In this document: in pieces, positions 30,384-40,135 of the stretch
Layout of the letters: each line of letters starts with the position of its first letter
Position numbering within the stretch: the first letter of the stretch is position 1
Origin: Periplaneta americana
Taxonomy: Eukaryota > Arthropoda > Insecta > Blattodea > Blattidae
Length of the DNA stretch: 64,000 nucleotides
Direction: 5' to 3'
Assembly (NCBI RefSeq): GCF_040183065.1
Contig: NC_091122.1
Coordinates: 152,859,955-152,923,954, forward strand
Notes under the pieces: generated by a model
The model's input: only the letters and a program-made list of their open reading frames with translations
Databases searched by the model: none
What the model was told of the DNA's origin: nothing
Translations under genes and position numbers: made by a program

Positions 30384-33134
30384 ATGAAGACTGCTCTGAA
30401 GATAATTCTCCTTCTCGGAATTACTAAGATTCTGCAAGTCACGTGTTCTCCTTGTATCTGGGGAAGTAACGCAGGCTCCTGTTTCAACAGCAGTCTCACA
30501 GAAGTGCCAAATGATGTCAGCAGTGCAATACTCTACCTTGACCTCAATTACAACAATATACCGATTCTCAAAACAACAAGCTTCAGTAATCTCAAACAGT
30601 TGATAAAACTCTCCTTAGTCTCATCTGAAGTCTCGCACATCGATAATGATTCCTTCAAATCCATGACATCACTAGAAGATCTCAATCTAGCTAGCAATAA
30701 CATTAAAAGTCTACAAACTGGAACATTTCACGGGTTGGACAAACTCAAGAAAATCAATTTGTTTTATAACCAATTGGAATCAGTTCAATCTGATGTGTTC
30801 TCTTCTTTGAAAAGTTTAGAAGAATTACATTTAAGCCACAATTCCATAACATACATACAGCCAAGAAGTTTCCAAGGTCTTCATGCTCTGCTGATTTTGG
30901 ATTTACGACATAATTGTTTGGATTCTATTAGTTTTGGCGACTTTCAAGATTTGACCAACTTACAGTTCTTGCATTTAAGTCACAATTCAATAAAACAAAT
31001 TGCGCCAGATTCATTTCACTCTCTTGAAAATTTAGGTGTGTTAGATTTGTCCTGGAACAAACTACATAGCCTTAATACTGACACATTTCAGGGTCTTCAA
31101 AGTTTGACTGTGTTACGACTCGACAATAACGGACTATCTGCATTGCCTGATAATGTGTTCCAAGATCTGTCATCCCTCACGGATTTAGAGCTTAATAACA
31201 ATTCCTTAAGCACACTCACTCCAGGAACATTTGAAGAGCTCACGAAACTTATGGTTCTCGAACTTTCCGAAAACCAACTCAAATCGATACTGAAGGACAC
31301 ATTCCTGGGATTATCAAAACTTAATTTTCTCAATTTGGCACATAACGTTATAAAGGAGTTAGATTCGAGTGCCTTCCATGGCCTTCAAGGTCAAACTAGC
31401 ACTCATTATAATGGGCTTAAAATTAATCTTGAAGGCAATAAAATAGAAAGTATACCACACGATGCTTTTACAGGAATCAAATACATCAACACTATTAACT
31501 TAGCTAATAACAGCATTAACGGTATAAAGAAAGAAACGTTTCAAGATTTGGGCAGGTTAAGAAGACTATATTTGGATAATAATAACTTGGAAATACTCCG
31601 CTCGAATATGTTCCAGTCATTGACAAATTTGGATTTATTGAGTGTTGGTGGAGCCAATATTCATACTATTGAGGACAAGGCTTTCAATGGTCTTGGATAT
31701 TTGTCAAAACTAAGTTTAGAAGAAAATAAAATTCAGACTATTACTTCTGAAATATTTCATAGCTTGTCCAACTTGCAAACTCTTACTCTTAAAAGTAATA
31801 TGATCAAAAGCATCGATGCAGCGTCTTTTAAATCATTTGAAAACCTACTGACACTTGAGTTGGAAAATAATAAAATAGAAAAAATTCCGAAAGACTTGTT
31901 TAAAACACTGGGACAACTCAGTTCATTAACGCTATCTAACAATTCAATCCATACTCTTGAACCAGGCGCATTCAATGGACTTAATGAAGTTGAAATGCTT
32001 CTGATAGATGACAACAAACTAGAAACTCTTGAGGAAGGTATTTTCGATGATTTATCTGTAGTTAGAGCCATATCATTTGTGAATAATTCGATTCGAGTAC
32101 TGAAGCCTAGTGTTTTTGCGAAATTAGATGATTTACGAGGTATTAGCTTTGAAGGCAATTTAATTGAAAATATAGAACCTGGAACATTTGAAAGTTTGTC
32201 TAACATATGGTTTCTGGATATAAGTCGTAATAAAATTAAGTCCCTTAAAAGTGGTGCATTTCGAGGTATACGAGAAATAGATCAGCTATCACTCAGTCAA
32301 AATTGTATAGAAAATATAGAGGAAGATGCTTTTGAAGGAGCAACCGAGATGACTGAACTGCGACTTCAGAATAATTCTATACGTTCGTTGCCTCCTGGAG
32401 CTTTTAATGGACTTCGGGATTTACGGGTACTTGATTTGGCCTCTAACGAAATTAAAACATTGCATCCGGACGTATTTGAGAGTGTTCCTAGACTGAGGCG
32501 CCTATTTTTATCCAACAATCATCTGAGAAAATTAGAGAAAAATACGTTCAGTAGCATAAGGTCCCTTTCTGTACTTTTACTTGAAAACAATAATATTCCA
32601 GAAATTGACACAGAAACGTTCAAAAATATGACATCCTTGGAGAACCTTGATCTCTCTTCCAATCCCATATCTCATCTCCAACCAGAACACTTTGTTGATC
32701 TTGAAGATCTTGTTTCTTTGGACATTTCTGACTGCAAGATAACACACTTGAAGCCGGGAATATTTAATTCCAGTCCTAATCTCGAGAAATTGAACTTGGC
32801 TCGAAACAGTCTTCGTTCTCTGGATTTGAAAGTAGTGCAGCCTTTGGAGCAATTATCAGAGCTTGAATTACACGGAAATCCCCTTGAGTGTGACTGTCAG
32901 CTTCAACCCTTGTGGTACTGGATTAGGGAAAAAAAGGTGGTTACCAGTACAGAATCAGAAGGCGAGCCTAAGTGCGAGGGGGCTAACGAACCTGACTGGA
33001 ACATGCTACAAGATATTACTTGCTCTTTGCAGAAAAAAGCTACAGATGGGGAAAGGACAGTAGTGCTAGTTGGTACAGCTGTCAATGTATTGGAGATGTT
33101 TATTCTTTTTTCTATATTTGTACTTATTCCATAA
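30384..33134 (+). CDS. Secreted/GPI-anchored leucine-rich-repeat protein, 916 aa
   Basis: A single open exon. Residues 1-21 form a hydrophobic signal peptide (KIILLLGITKIL). A short Cys-containing N-cap (Cys21, 24, 33) follows, then 32 typical extracellular LRRs of mostly 24 residues (LxxLxLxxNxL...F), with one longer irregular unit near repeat 13. The LRR C-terminal cap has NPLECDCQLQPLWYW and later Cys residues at about 863-885. The last ~25 residues are hydrophobic with no tail after them, which suggests a GPI-attachment signal rather than a spanning helix. Such proteins (chaoptin/connectin-like, ALS-like) act in cell adhesion or recognition; the ligand is unknown. The ATG follows a splice-acceptor-like TTTTGTAG. 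Its terminal codons are duplicated at 39.67 kb. Confidence 0.93.
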   Translation: MKTALKIILLLGITKILQVTCSPCIWGSNAGSCFNSSLTEVPNDVSSAILYLDLNYNNIPILKTTSFSNLKQLIKLSLVSSEVSHIDNDSFKSMTSLEDLNLASNNIKSLQTGTFHGLDKLKKINLFYNQLESVQSDVFSSLKSLEELHLSHNSITYIQPRSFQGLHALLILDLRHNCLDSISFGDFQDLTNLQFLHLSHNSIKQIAPDSFHSLENLGVLDLSWNKLHSLNTDTFQGLQSLTVLRLDNNGLSALPDNVFQDLSSLTDLELNNNSLSTLTPGTFEELTKLMVLELSENQLKSILKDTFLGLSKLNFLNLAHNVIKELDSSAFHGLQGQTSTHYNGLKINLEGNKIESIPHDAFTGIKYINTINLANNSINGIKKETFQDLGRLRRLYLDNNNLEILRSNMFQSLTNLDLLSVGGANIHTIEDKAFNGLGYLSKLSLEENKIQTITSEIFHSLSNLQTLTLKSNMIKSIDAASFKSFENLLTLELENNKIEKIPKDLFKTLGQLSSLTLSNNSIHTLEPGAFNGLNEVEMLLIDDNKLETLEEGIFDDLSVVRAISFVNNSIRVLKPSVFAKLDDLRGISFEGNLIENIEPGTFESLSNIWFLDISRNKIKSLKSGAFRGIREIDQLSLSQNCIENIEEDAFEGATEMTELRLQNNSIRSLPPGAFNGLRDLRVLDLASNEIKTLHPDVFESVPRLRRLFLSNNHLRKLEKNTFSSIRSLSVLLLENNNIPEIDTETFKNMTSLENLDLSSNPISHLQPEHFVDLEDLVSLDISDCKITHLKPGIFNSSPNLEKLNLARNSLRSLDLKVVQPLEQLSELELHGNPLECDCQLQPLWYWIREKKVVTSTESEGEPKCEGANEPDWNMLQDITCSLQKKATDGERTVVLVGTAVNVLEMFILFSIFVLIP

Positions 33135-33303
33135 AATTCTGCAGACTTCATGAAGATATGAGTACTGAGATCTACATGCATTGTTTATTGTAATTTGTAT
33201 TAATTGTAGGTATTATAGGCTCCTCCATATGTGACACTTTTCTGACACTGCGAGCTCAGTGGTATTTTCTGCATAGTTACTGCAAAACTGCCATCATGTC
33301 AAT
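33135..33303 (+). other. 3' flank/UTR of the LRR gene, homologous to 40050-40133
   Basis: The first ~90 bp after the stop (ATTCTGCAGACTTCATGAAG and onward) are nearly the same as the flank of the duplicate exon. No AATAAA precedes the hAT insertion. Confidence 0.6.
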
Positions 33304-33311
33304 GATAGTAC

Positions 33312-34597
33312 CAGTGGTGGTTCCTCGGGGGAGGGAAGGGAGGAACGTCCTCCTCACATTTTCTTCTTTTGAAAGTAAATACCAAATAAAATAATTATGT
33401 GCCTTGAAATTCAAGGAAGATTCTATAATTTTTAAGTTCACAGCTATAAGAAAACCTCGGTTGATCGAGTTTCAAACGATGCGCGCTCATGTGCTGCTAG
33501 AAAACTGTGAGAAAGATGCGAGATTGTTTGTGTGGAGGAAAGTCAATCCATTTCTCCTTTACTGCAGTTAACACACATAGACAACAGCGCTCTAGCGGCC
33601 AGAGAAAGAAGCAGAGTTTTAAAGCACGTAAATGAACGGAAAGGGAGAAGATTCTCCTCTGAATCAGCGCATGGGCGGGAAATAGAAACCAACTGGTCGT
33701 GCAGCAAGCTCGCTATCGCTGCCATCTAACGATCTTGCATTCAACCGGACTATAACACATCTAGGAGGAGGCACAATAAAAATAGTTTTAACGCAACACT
33801 ATGAAAGACACCATAATATACACTTTTTTTTAAATTATAAATCAAATATATTATTCATTGCACTTTATATAGGCTACTATTCATCGTTGAAACTTTCAAG
33901 GATATTTGAAAGTTAAAGTCGGGTTTATATAAAACAAAGAGGAAGTAGTTCTATGTTAGTATTGTAGATCTTTTTGGCCCCTGAAATTCACTTCCATTCA
34001 TTGTGTACTAGACAGGGCAACAGCCAAGTTGTCAGTTTTGTACAAATATATTTGAAATTGAAAGTAGGTACTCCAAACTACATTATTTTTAACATAAAAA
34101 ATTGGCCACCAGCAACTTTGAACAATAATGGTAATAATTATGACTTTACAAGAACTGATATTCTTCAAAAGCATGTGATACTGAATTTGTAAAATGTACA
34201 TGTGGCAACACAGACCACATGGGTGGGTGCAGTGTTCTCGCTTTCCTCAGATTATTTCCCATTCCCGATTACGTGTTAGTAGCTATAGTCTCTTCCAACA
34301 CGTGTGATGCTGTAGTGTGCTCGAAAAATGCTGTGAGGCGAATTTCCTTGTAATTGTTAATTTGTGCAATTATTCAACAATGAATGGAAGTGAAAACATT
34401 ATATATTTTGGATAATTTAGGAAACTCAATTTACAAGAACAGATTATTGCTATACAGAAGGGAAGGCCAACCCCAACACTACCTGGTCTTACATGTATGC
34501 ATGTAGGCTAATTTGTAGCATGTTTCATTCAAGAAGGTGTCATTTCGTCCTGTTACCTTCTTTCCTCCTCTTAAGAAATACGCAGGAGCCGCCACTG
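33312..34597 (+). mobile_element. hAT element, non-autonomous, with perfect 8-bp duplication
   Basis: The ends are CAGTGGTGGTTCCTC and, inverted, CAGTGGCGGCTCCTGCG, flanked by GATAGTAC at 33304-33311 and 34598-34605. Inside, 34410-34485 encodes LNLQEQIIAIQKGRPTPTLP, the start of TTF-finger hAT transposases, and the rest of the gene is absent. It splits the 3' flank of the LRR gene; without it 33303 joins 34606 in line with the duplicate copy's flank. Confidence 0.93.
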
Positions 34598-34605
34598 GAT
34601 AGTAC

Positions 34606-34895
34606 CTTTGTTTTCTAAAACCTGTTTAGCAGAGAAAATGTTTATAAATATATTAAATTGAATACAAGTGCATCTTACATAAGTATGTCACAAGAAATGC
34701 CAAAGTGTCCTCTTCTTGCTTCAGTACGTTTTTGACATCTCGGAAGACTGTTCTGAAATACTAGTATAATCTCTTCTTGATGAATTTCCGAAATGACTTG
34801 TCAGGTATTTTCTTCCACTTGTATAACTTAAAGCTGCAAAAACTGGCTGTAATAACCTGTACACCATTATCACACAATTATAAAAAAACGATTAA
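34606..34895. repeat. 3' flank of the LRR gene, duplicated at 41935-42395
   Basis: AATACAAGTGCATCTTAC and the following GTCACAAGAAATG, TTTTGACATCTC and GACTTGTCAGGTA stretches match the right part of the duplicated region, at visibly lower identity than the coding part. Confidence 0.75.
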
Positions 34896-35271
34896 TAATG
34901 TTTTTTATGTATTTACAATAATTATTAGTATTATATAACTATATACTGTAATTATGTATGTGCATATATCATGTTATGTAATTAAAAAGTTCACACAGTG
35001 TCATAATCGTCACAAAGCGATCACAACTAAAAAACATACATTTACAAAAAGAAGTTTTCAATAGAGCTAGAGCATCATATCTGCAGGTTGTAATAGAATA
35101 ACTATTCCTAATTTTTTGATGTGATGGGGGACATGAAATTAAACATTTTTTTTTAAATAAAGTAAAGTCCGAAAATGCTTCATTTTCAAGTGATAGTGGT
35201 ATGAATGGAAAAAAATGAAAGAATCTCAACTTGGAAAGTTACTTTATATACTTTCTCTGATTACACAGTAA

Positions 35272-35512
35272 AAAAAGGTAAAAGGTAAAGGTATCCCCGT
35301 AACATGCCATGAAGGCACTTGGGGGGCATGGAGATAGAGCCCCATACTTTCCATGACCTCGGCACTTGAATGAGGTGGTGTGGTCGGCACAACGCTCTGA
35401 CCACCTTTTACCCCCGGGAAAGACCCGGTACTCAATTTTATAGGAGGCTGAGTGAACCTCGGGGCCGTTCTGAAAGTTTGACAACGAGAAAAAATCCTGT
35501 CACCACCTGGGA
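35272..35512 (-). mobile_element. SINE-like retroposon with 15-bp target duplication
   Basis: It is flanked by a perfect CTGATTACACAGTAA (35257-35271 and 35513-35527). A (GGTAAA)n-type tail on the left implies the minus strand as sense. The body includes GACCTCGGCACTTGAATGAG and GAAAGACCCGGTACTC. No clear A/B boxes are visible, so its RNA origin is not settled. The small frames across it are not genes. Confidence 0.85.
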
Positions 35513-35545
35513 CTGATTACACAGTAACTTTTTTTATCTACTGTA

Positions 35546-35980
35546 TTAAGAAAATAAGACAAACTGTAGGAACTGTTCAAAATTGCGACCGCCACTGTTG
35601 ACACACAAAATATAATGCTGTATGATTAAATGACGAATCCGTCGAAATATCTGTGGTCGGTTACGAAGATCGTCAAAAGCAAGAATAATTCTAGCAAGTA
35701 ATTCTTCTGCTGTGTCGATGGATGTTTCATAAACAATTGATTTAATATCACTACAAACACAAAAATCAACTGGAGTCATATCTGGAGAACGTGCAGGCCA
35801 AGCAACTGGACCTACTGTCCCTATCCACAATTCGGAAAATGTACATTTAAATAATTTCGACAATTTAAGCTGCAATTTGCGAGTGCACTATCGTGTAGAA
35901 AGATCATGTTCCTCCGAATATTAATCGGGACATCTTCAAGTAGCTCCGGAAACATTTCCGGAAGTAAAATACCATAAACA
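35546..35980 (-). pseudogene. IS630/Tc1-mariner-type transposase, C-terminal half
   Basis: From 35980 the minus strand reads MFPELLEDVPINIRRNMIF then LHDSALAN (second catalytic Asp region, usually QHDGAPAH). After a shift, the frame from 35875 continues with WIGTVGPVAWPARSPDMTPV (third acidic residue region), DTAEELLARIILAFDDLRNR and IRHLIIQHYILCVNSGG. The block order equals the fragment at 28.03-28.40 kb. The N-terminal half and DNA-binding region are missing. Confidence 0.82.
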
Positions 35981-36529
35981 TGTTAATTCAATCGTGCAGC
36001 ATAAGATATGACATGTCTGCAAGTTTAATATTTGTATACTGATTCATTTTAGTATCATGAAATTAAATTATCGCCATGGCTAACGAGAAAGACAGGTTAC
36101 GGCGCGACGTCACATTCTTAGTCATAACATGACCAACATTTAACAAGTTTATATATAAATACACATTTAACATGAGTTTAATATAGAAATTCCTTTGTTT
36201 TTTAGAACTTTGAACATGTATCTATATTAGGTGATTGTCAAGATGGCCATGACTAGACCATGATAACCACGTGACTCCAAGTCGTGCCGCAACCTGTTTT
36301 TCTCGTTAGCCACGATTATCGGTTTGTGACATACAACAACAAACTAACTTCAATTATTATTTCCATGGTAACAAGAACAGCTGAAACATAAATGCAGCTC
36401 TAATGTAAATGATGAGCTCTGTCTTTTATACGAAGGATTTCTGGACACTATTTTATTAAGAAAAAATTTTTATTTTCATGTCCTTTATCACATCAGAAAA
36501 TTAGGAATAGTTATTCTGTTACACCCTCT

Positions 36530-38141
36530 ATGTATGAATCCTTACCTATTGCTATCTAATAATATTATATATATTATATCAGGAAAAAAAAAAATGTCAG
36601 TTGATATTGCTTATCCCAAAACTTCACTGAGATCTTGTTTTAAAGAACCGTTGTGGGAACTTCATGCCATAAAATGGCCACACCTGTCACATGAAATAAA
36701 TTATGTTTTGTAGGATCTACAGTATCTATTATGATTTTCTTTTAGAGATTTTTAAGTTCTTGTGTAAACACTGTAGAAATAAATTTTGAACAAATTGTAA
36801 CTTGCAGTTTTATTGTAGTGCTATTATTAAAAATATTTTCTTTCTTGAATTATAGCTGAAATGTCACAACCGTAACAATGGAATGATCAACTTATTTAAT
36901 TGGAATACACTCAAGTCCCTGTGCCTCATGTCATTTGCTCTGATAGTAGGTTATATTGTTTGTGCGAGATCGTGCGTATTTGCTTGGTTTCCGCACAAAA
37001 CCAATCCGCGGAAAGTCTAAAATTCCACATTCAGTATTCCCAACCTAACACACATAACAATTTCCCTCTTCTTACCGCTTAAGTGACATATTGATTTTAC
37101 TGCTTTAGGCTTTTAACAGATTATTTTTAGAGACGTTCAGTATAGTAATAATTATAAATTGAAAACTTACCACTGCAATTTCACCTAAATTGCACTGTTA
37201 ATTATTGTTTTTAAATATTTGCAAAAATTAAGTAAACTCTACAACTCCACTAAAGTTACTGCATTCGTGATGCAAGTAACATTAAGGAAGCCATGAAAAA
37301 ATCAACAAGATTCCAGACTCATCATGGCGGCTACTTTGACCGGCAAAATTAAACTTCCTGATATTATTACTGCAATATGTTATATAAATAATATTGTTAA
37401 AATGCCTATTAAAATGAAAAATAAATCATTACATAACCTCACCGTTTGTTTTAAGTTCGCATTTATAGACTGGGGAAAAAAAAAACAGACGTATATCACG
37501 GCCTGCTGGAGTATAGTAAACACAGAAAACATTTTAAAGCAACAATGTTGAAGATAGATTTTTTTTTTTTTTTTTTTTTTTTTTTGCCATCATTGAACAG
37601 AAACCAAGATGGAGATTTCATTGCAACTAATTAGAAATTCCTCTTTCAGGTATGTAATAAACGATCTTCGCACAAAATAATGTACGATACACGAGCAGTA
37701 TGTTTTCTTTCAATTCTCGGAAATTAAAAAAGCTCAACTACGTTTCGCTTTTTCAAACTTTTCCTCGAACATGAAAACTTCAACATACCACTCTTGTAAT
37801 GCATATTACTATTATCATTACTTAGTAACGAATAAATAGTTTTAATAGAAGTAATCTGTCTCGAATGTTACATTGATGTGATTTTTTTATCAATGTTTTA
37901 CACGAATTTCACAAAACTCCCCGTGTTATGAAAGTACGAGTACTTACACTAAAATTATCTGAAAGAGACAAACACATAGGCCTACCCATCTATTGATATT
38001 TTTGATATTTATTATATTATAGATCACAAAATACCCTTACATTACACACTTTATAATAATTTTTTACGCAAAGATATACTATTATTTAAATACAATTCCT
38101 ACAATTTACATATTTAATGAACAACATTTTTTTGTTTTATC
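36530..38141. other. Intergenic DNA, nothing supported
   Basis: Short frames only. A poly-T run at 37559-37585 may mark an old minus-strand retroposed tail, without recognisable body. Confidence 0.4.
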
Positions 38142-39415
38142 TTGCACTTGCTTTTAGTTTTGTGCAAGACTCAACTCATTCTAGAATGTAGTTACAATCA
38201 GTATTTGTTCACCTTCCTAAGTTGTACTTCCCGCTTCAATCTGCAATGTGCAGCTAGCATATCTAAATCTTCTCTTATTCTAGTATTTTCCATCCCTCTT
38301 TCGTTACAGAAATACTTATACAGTTCATACAAGATCTCTCTCGTTGGTAAGCCTTCATTTCTTAATTTTATTTCATAGTATTCTTTTGTCGTACCATCAA
38401 AACTATTAAATTTAGAAATAAAAATATAGCTAAATAGTTTCTAACCAAGTCAAATATGTTATTATCGGTGAGTCTAGAAAATGCATACTTGCCAAAATTG
38501 AATTTATTTGTCAGTTCAGTAACTTTACTTTCCTTTAATAATTCCATCCTTTTATTTTTTATTTTAGCAATCTTCTCTGGTATTTTATTTTCAGTGTATT
38601 TGTTCATTATTAAGAGATGCTGGCTTTCCTCGTATTTCTCCATACAGCAACCCTTGCTACTTTCGTCTATGCATAATTTTACATCTATAACACGAGGGAA
38701 AAAAACAAAATAAAATAAAATGACATAAAAATCAAATCAAATAAAATAAGCGTTAAAGACATATTTGTTTGATAATCATTATTCTTATTTTTACTTGTTT
38801 GTTTGTTTGTTTGTTTGTTTGTTTGTTTGTTTGTTTGTTTGTTTGTTTGTTTGTTCGTTCATTCGTTCGTTCGTTCGTTCGTTCGTTCGTTCGTTTCTTT
38901 CTTTCTTTCTTTCTTTCTTTATTTATATATTTATTTTTTATTTTTTCATTCAATTCTATTTCATTTATTCTTTCCATTCTAATTTTGTGTTATTATTCAT
39001 CAGGTTTTTTATAGCTATGTCTTTATTTATTTGTAGGAACTTTTCTTTTATAAATTTCGTCCGTATATCTTTTGTATTTTGACATTCAAGAACGATGTGA
39101 ATGTCATCTTCTCTCCGTCCACATAATGGGCATGTGCCTTGAGAGGTATATTACCTCTATTACTTCTTAATTTCTAAATCCCCAGTCTGAACCAGGCTAG
39201 TTCAAATTTTTCTTTCATATTCATATTTTCTATATATGTACTCCTTCCCCATATTTTTTTTTTATATTCATTAAAAAATATTAGGGATCGCATCTCATTG
39301 TTACTACTAAAATCATTTTGCCTAGTTATATTTTTACATCTTGATTTAATTAGATTTAGGATTGCTGACATATTTCTTGTAGCTAAGCTATTCTGTAACC
39401 ACCCTAGCCCTACCC
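38142..39415 (-). mobile_element. LINE-like remnant with zinc-knuckle C-terminus
   Basis: On the minus strand 39371-39174 reads MKEKFELAWFRLGI. After a shift CPLCGRREDDIHIVLECQNT follows (about 39145-39085), the CCHC-type knuckle typical at the end of several LINE RT proteins, then IRTKFIKEKFLQINKD. Lysine-rich frames continue to 38142. A tetranucleotide microsatellite interrupts it. This sits where an intron upstream of the duplicate LRR exon would lie. Confidence 0.6.
38798..38925. repeat. Compound tetranucleotide microsatellite (GTTT)n(CGTT)n(TTTC)n
   Basis: Three adjacent blocks of TTTG, then TTCG, then TTTC repeats. All frames stay open across it, creating spurious small ORFs on both strands. 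Confidence 0.95.
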
Positions 39416-39669
39416 ATCTATTGAAACATCAGTATGTTCCCAAGCCATACACTGATTGATGTCTGATTTCCTTTGCATTATTTCATGATCAAAATATGAA
39501 AATGAGAAATGGAATAACTTTACAAATATACACCCGACACATATTAAGTATTAATTATTCCGTAAGGTACACATTTTAATTACTTACGTGCAGATTTGTT
39601 TCCTACATTTCTTAAAATAATGCAAATGTGCTATGTTAATTTTTATATGCTTTTATTTACACTTGACAG
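39416..39669 (+). promoter_or_regulatory. Intron-like sequence ending in a splice acceptor
   Basis: The stretch ends TTTTATTTACACTTGACAG at 39669, a good 3' splice site, exactly where similarity to the LRR gene begins. The rest is AT-rich without recognisable content. Confidence 0.55.
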
Positions 39670-40049
39670 CGGGAGTTTTTAATTCCAATCCTAAACTCGA
39701 GAAATTGAATCTGGCTCGAAACAGTCTTCGTTCTCTGGATTTGAAAGTAGTGCAGCCTTTGGAGCAATTATCAGAGCTTGAATTACACAGAAATCCTCTT
39801 GAGTGCGACTGTCAGCTTCAACCTTTGTGGTACTGGATTAGGGAAAACAAGATGGTTACCAGTACAGAATCAGAAGGCGAGCCTAAGTGTGAGGGGGCTA
39901 ACGAACCTGACTGGAACATGCTACAAGATATTACTTGCGCTACGCAGAAAAAAGCTACAACTGGGGAAAGGACAGTAGTGCTAGTTGGTACAGTTGTCAA
40001 TGTAATGGAGATGTTTATTCTCTTTTCTGTATTTGTACTTATTCCATAA
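39670..40049 (+). CDS. Duplicated terminal exon of the LRR gene (last LRR, cap, GPI signal)
   Basis: The exon encodes 126 residues homologous to the end of the 916-residue protein: the last full LRR (KLEKLNLARNSLRSLDL), the C-terminal cap with NPLECDCQLQPLWYW, and the hydrophobic tail. By eye about 13 residues differ, mostly conservative, and all cap cysteines, the frame and the stop are kept. Similarity starts right at a splice acceptor, with a phase that would need one base from an upstream exon. There is no start codon of its own and no LRR exons for 6.5 kb upstream. It may be an alternative last exon of the upstream gene, the end of a second gene with distant exons, or a fossil; the coding-biased conservation argues against the last. 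Confidence 0.75.
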
Positions 40050-40135
40050 AATTCTGCAGACTTCATGAAGATATGAGTACTGAAATATAAATGCATTGTT
40101 TATCATAATTTGTATTAATTATTGTAGACATTATA

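Larger units (their letters stand above)
35084..36529 (-). mobile_element. IS630/Tc1-mariner-type transposon with ~45-bp inverted ends
   Basis: The left end (from 35084: CAGGTTGTAATAGAATAACT) matches the inverse of the right end (GAGGGTGTAACAGAATAACT), continuing through TATTCCTAATTTT and GATGTGAT to about 45 bp. A transposase remnant lies on the minus strand, and a SINE has landed inside. TA target bases are not clearly preserved at either edge. Confidence 0.82.

Noticed and set aside
31097-32852. Minus-strand ORFs inside the LRR gene
   Set aside because: They are shadows of a strongly supported plus-strand coding exon.
37324-37551. 75-codon ORF starting MAATLTGKIKLPD as a host gene
   Set aside because: No recognisable domain, splice context or flanking gene structure; too short to support.
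38753-39082. ORFs over the tetranucleotide microsatellite
   Set aside because: They arise from repeated TTTG/TTCG/TTTC units with no stops.
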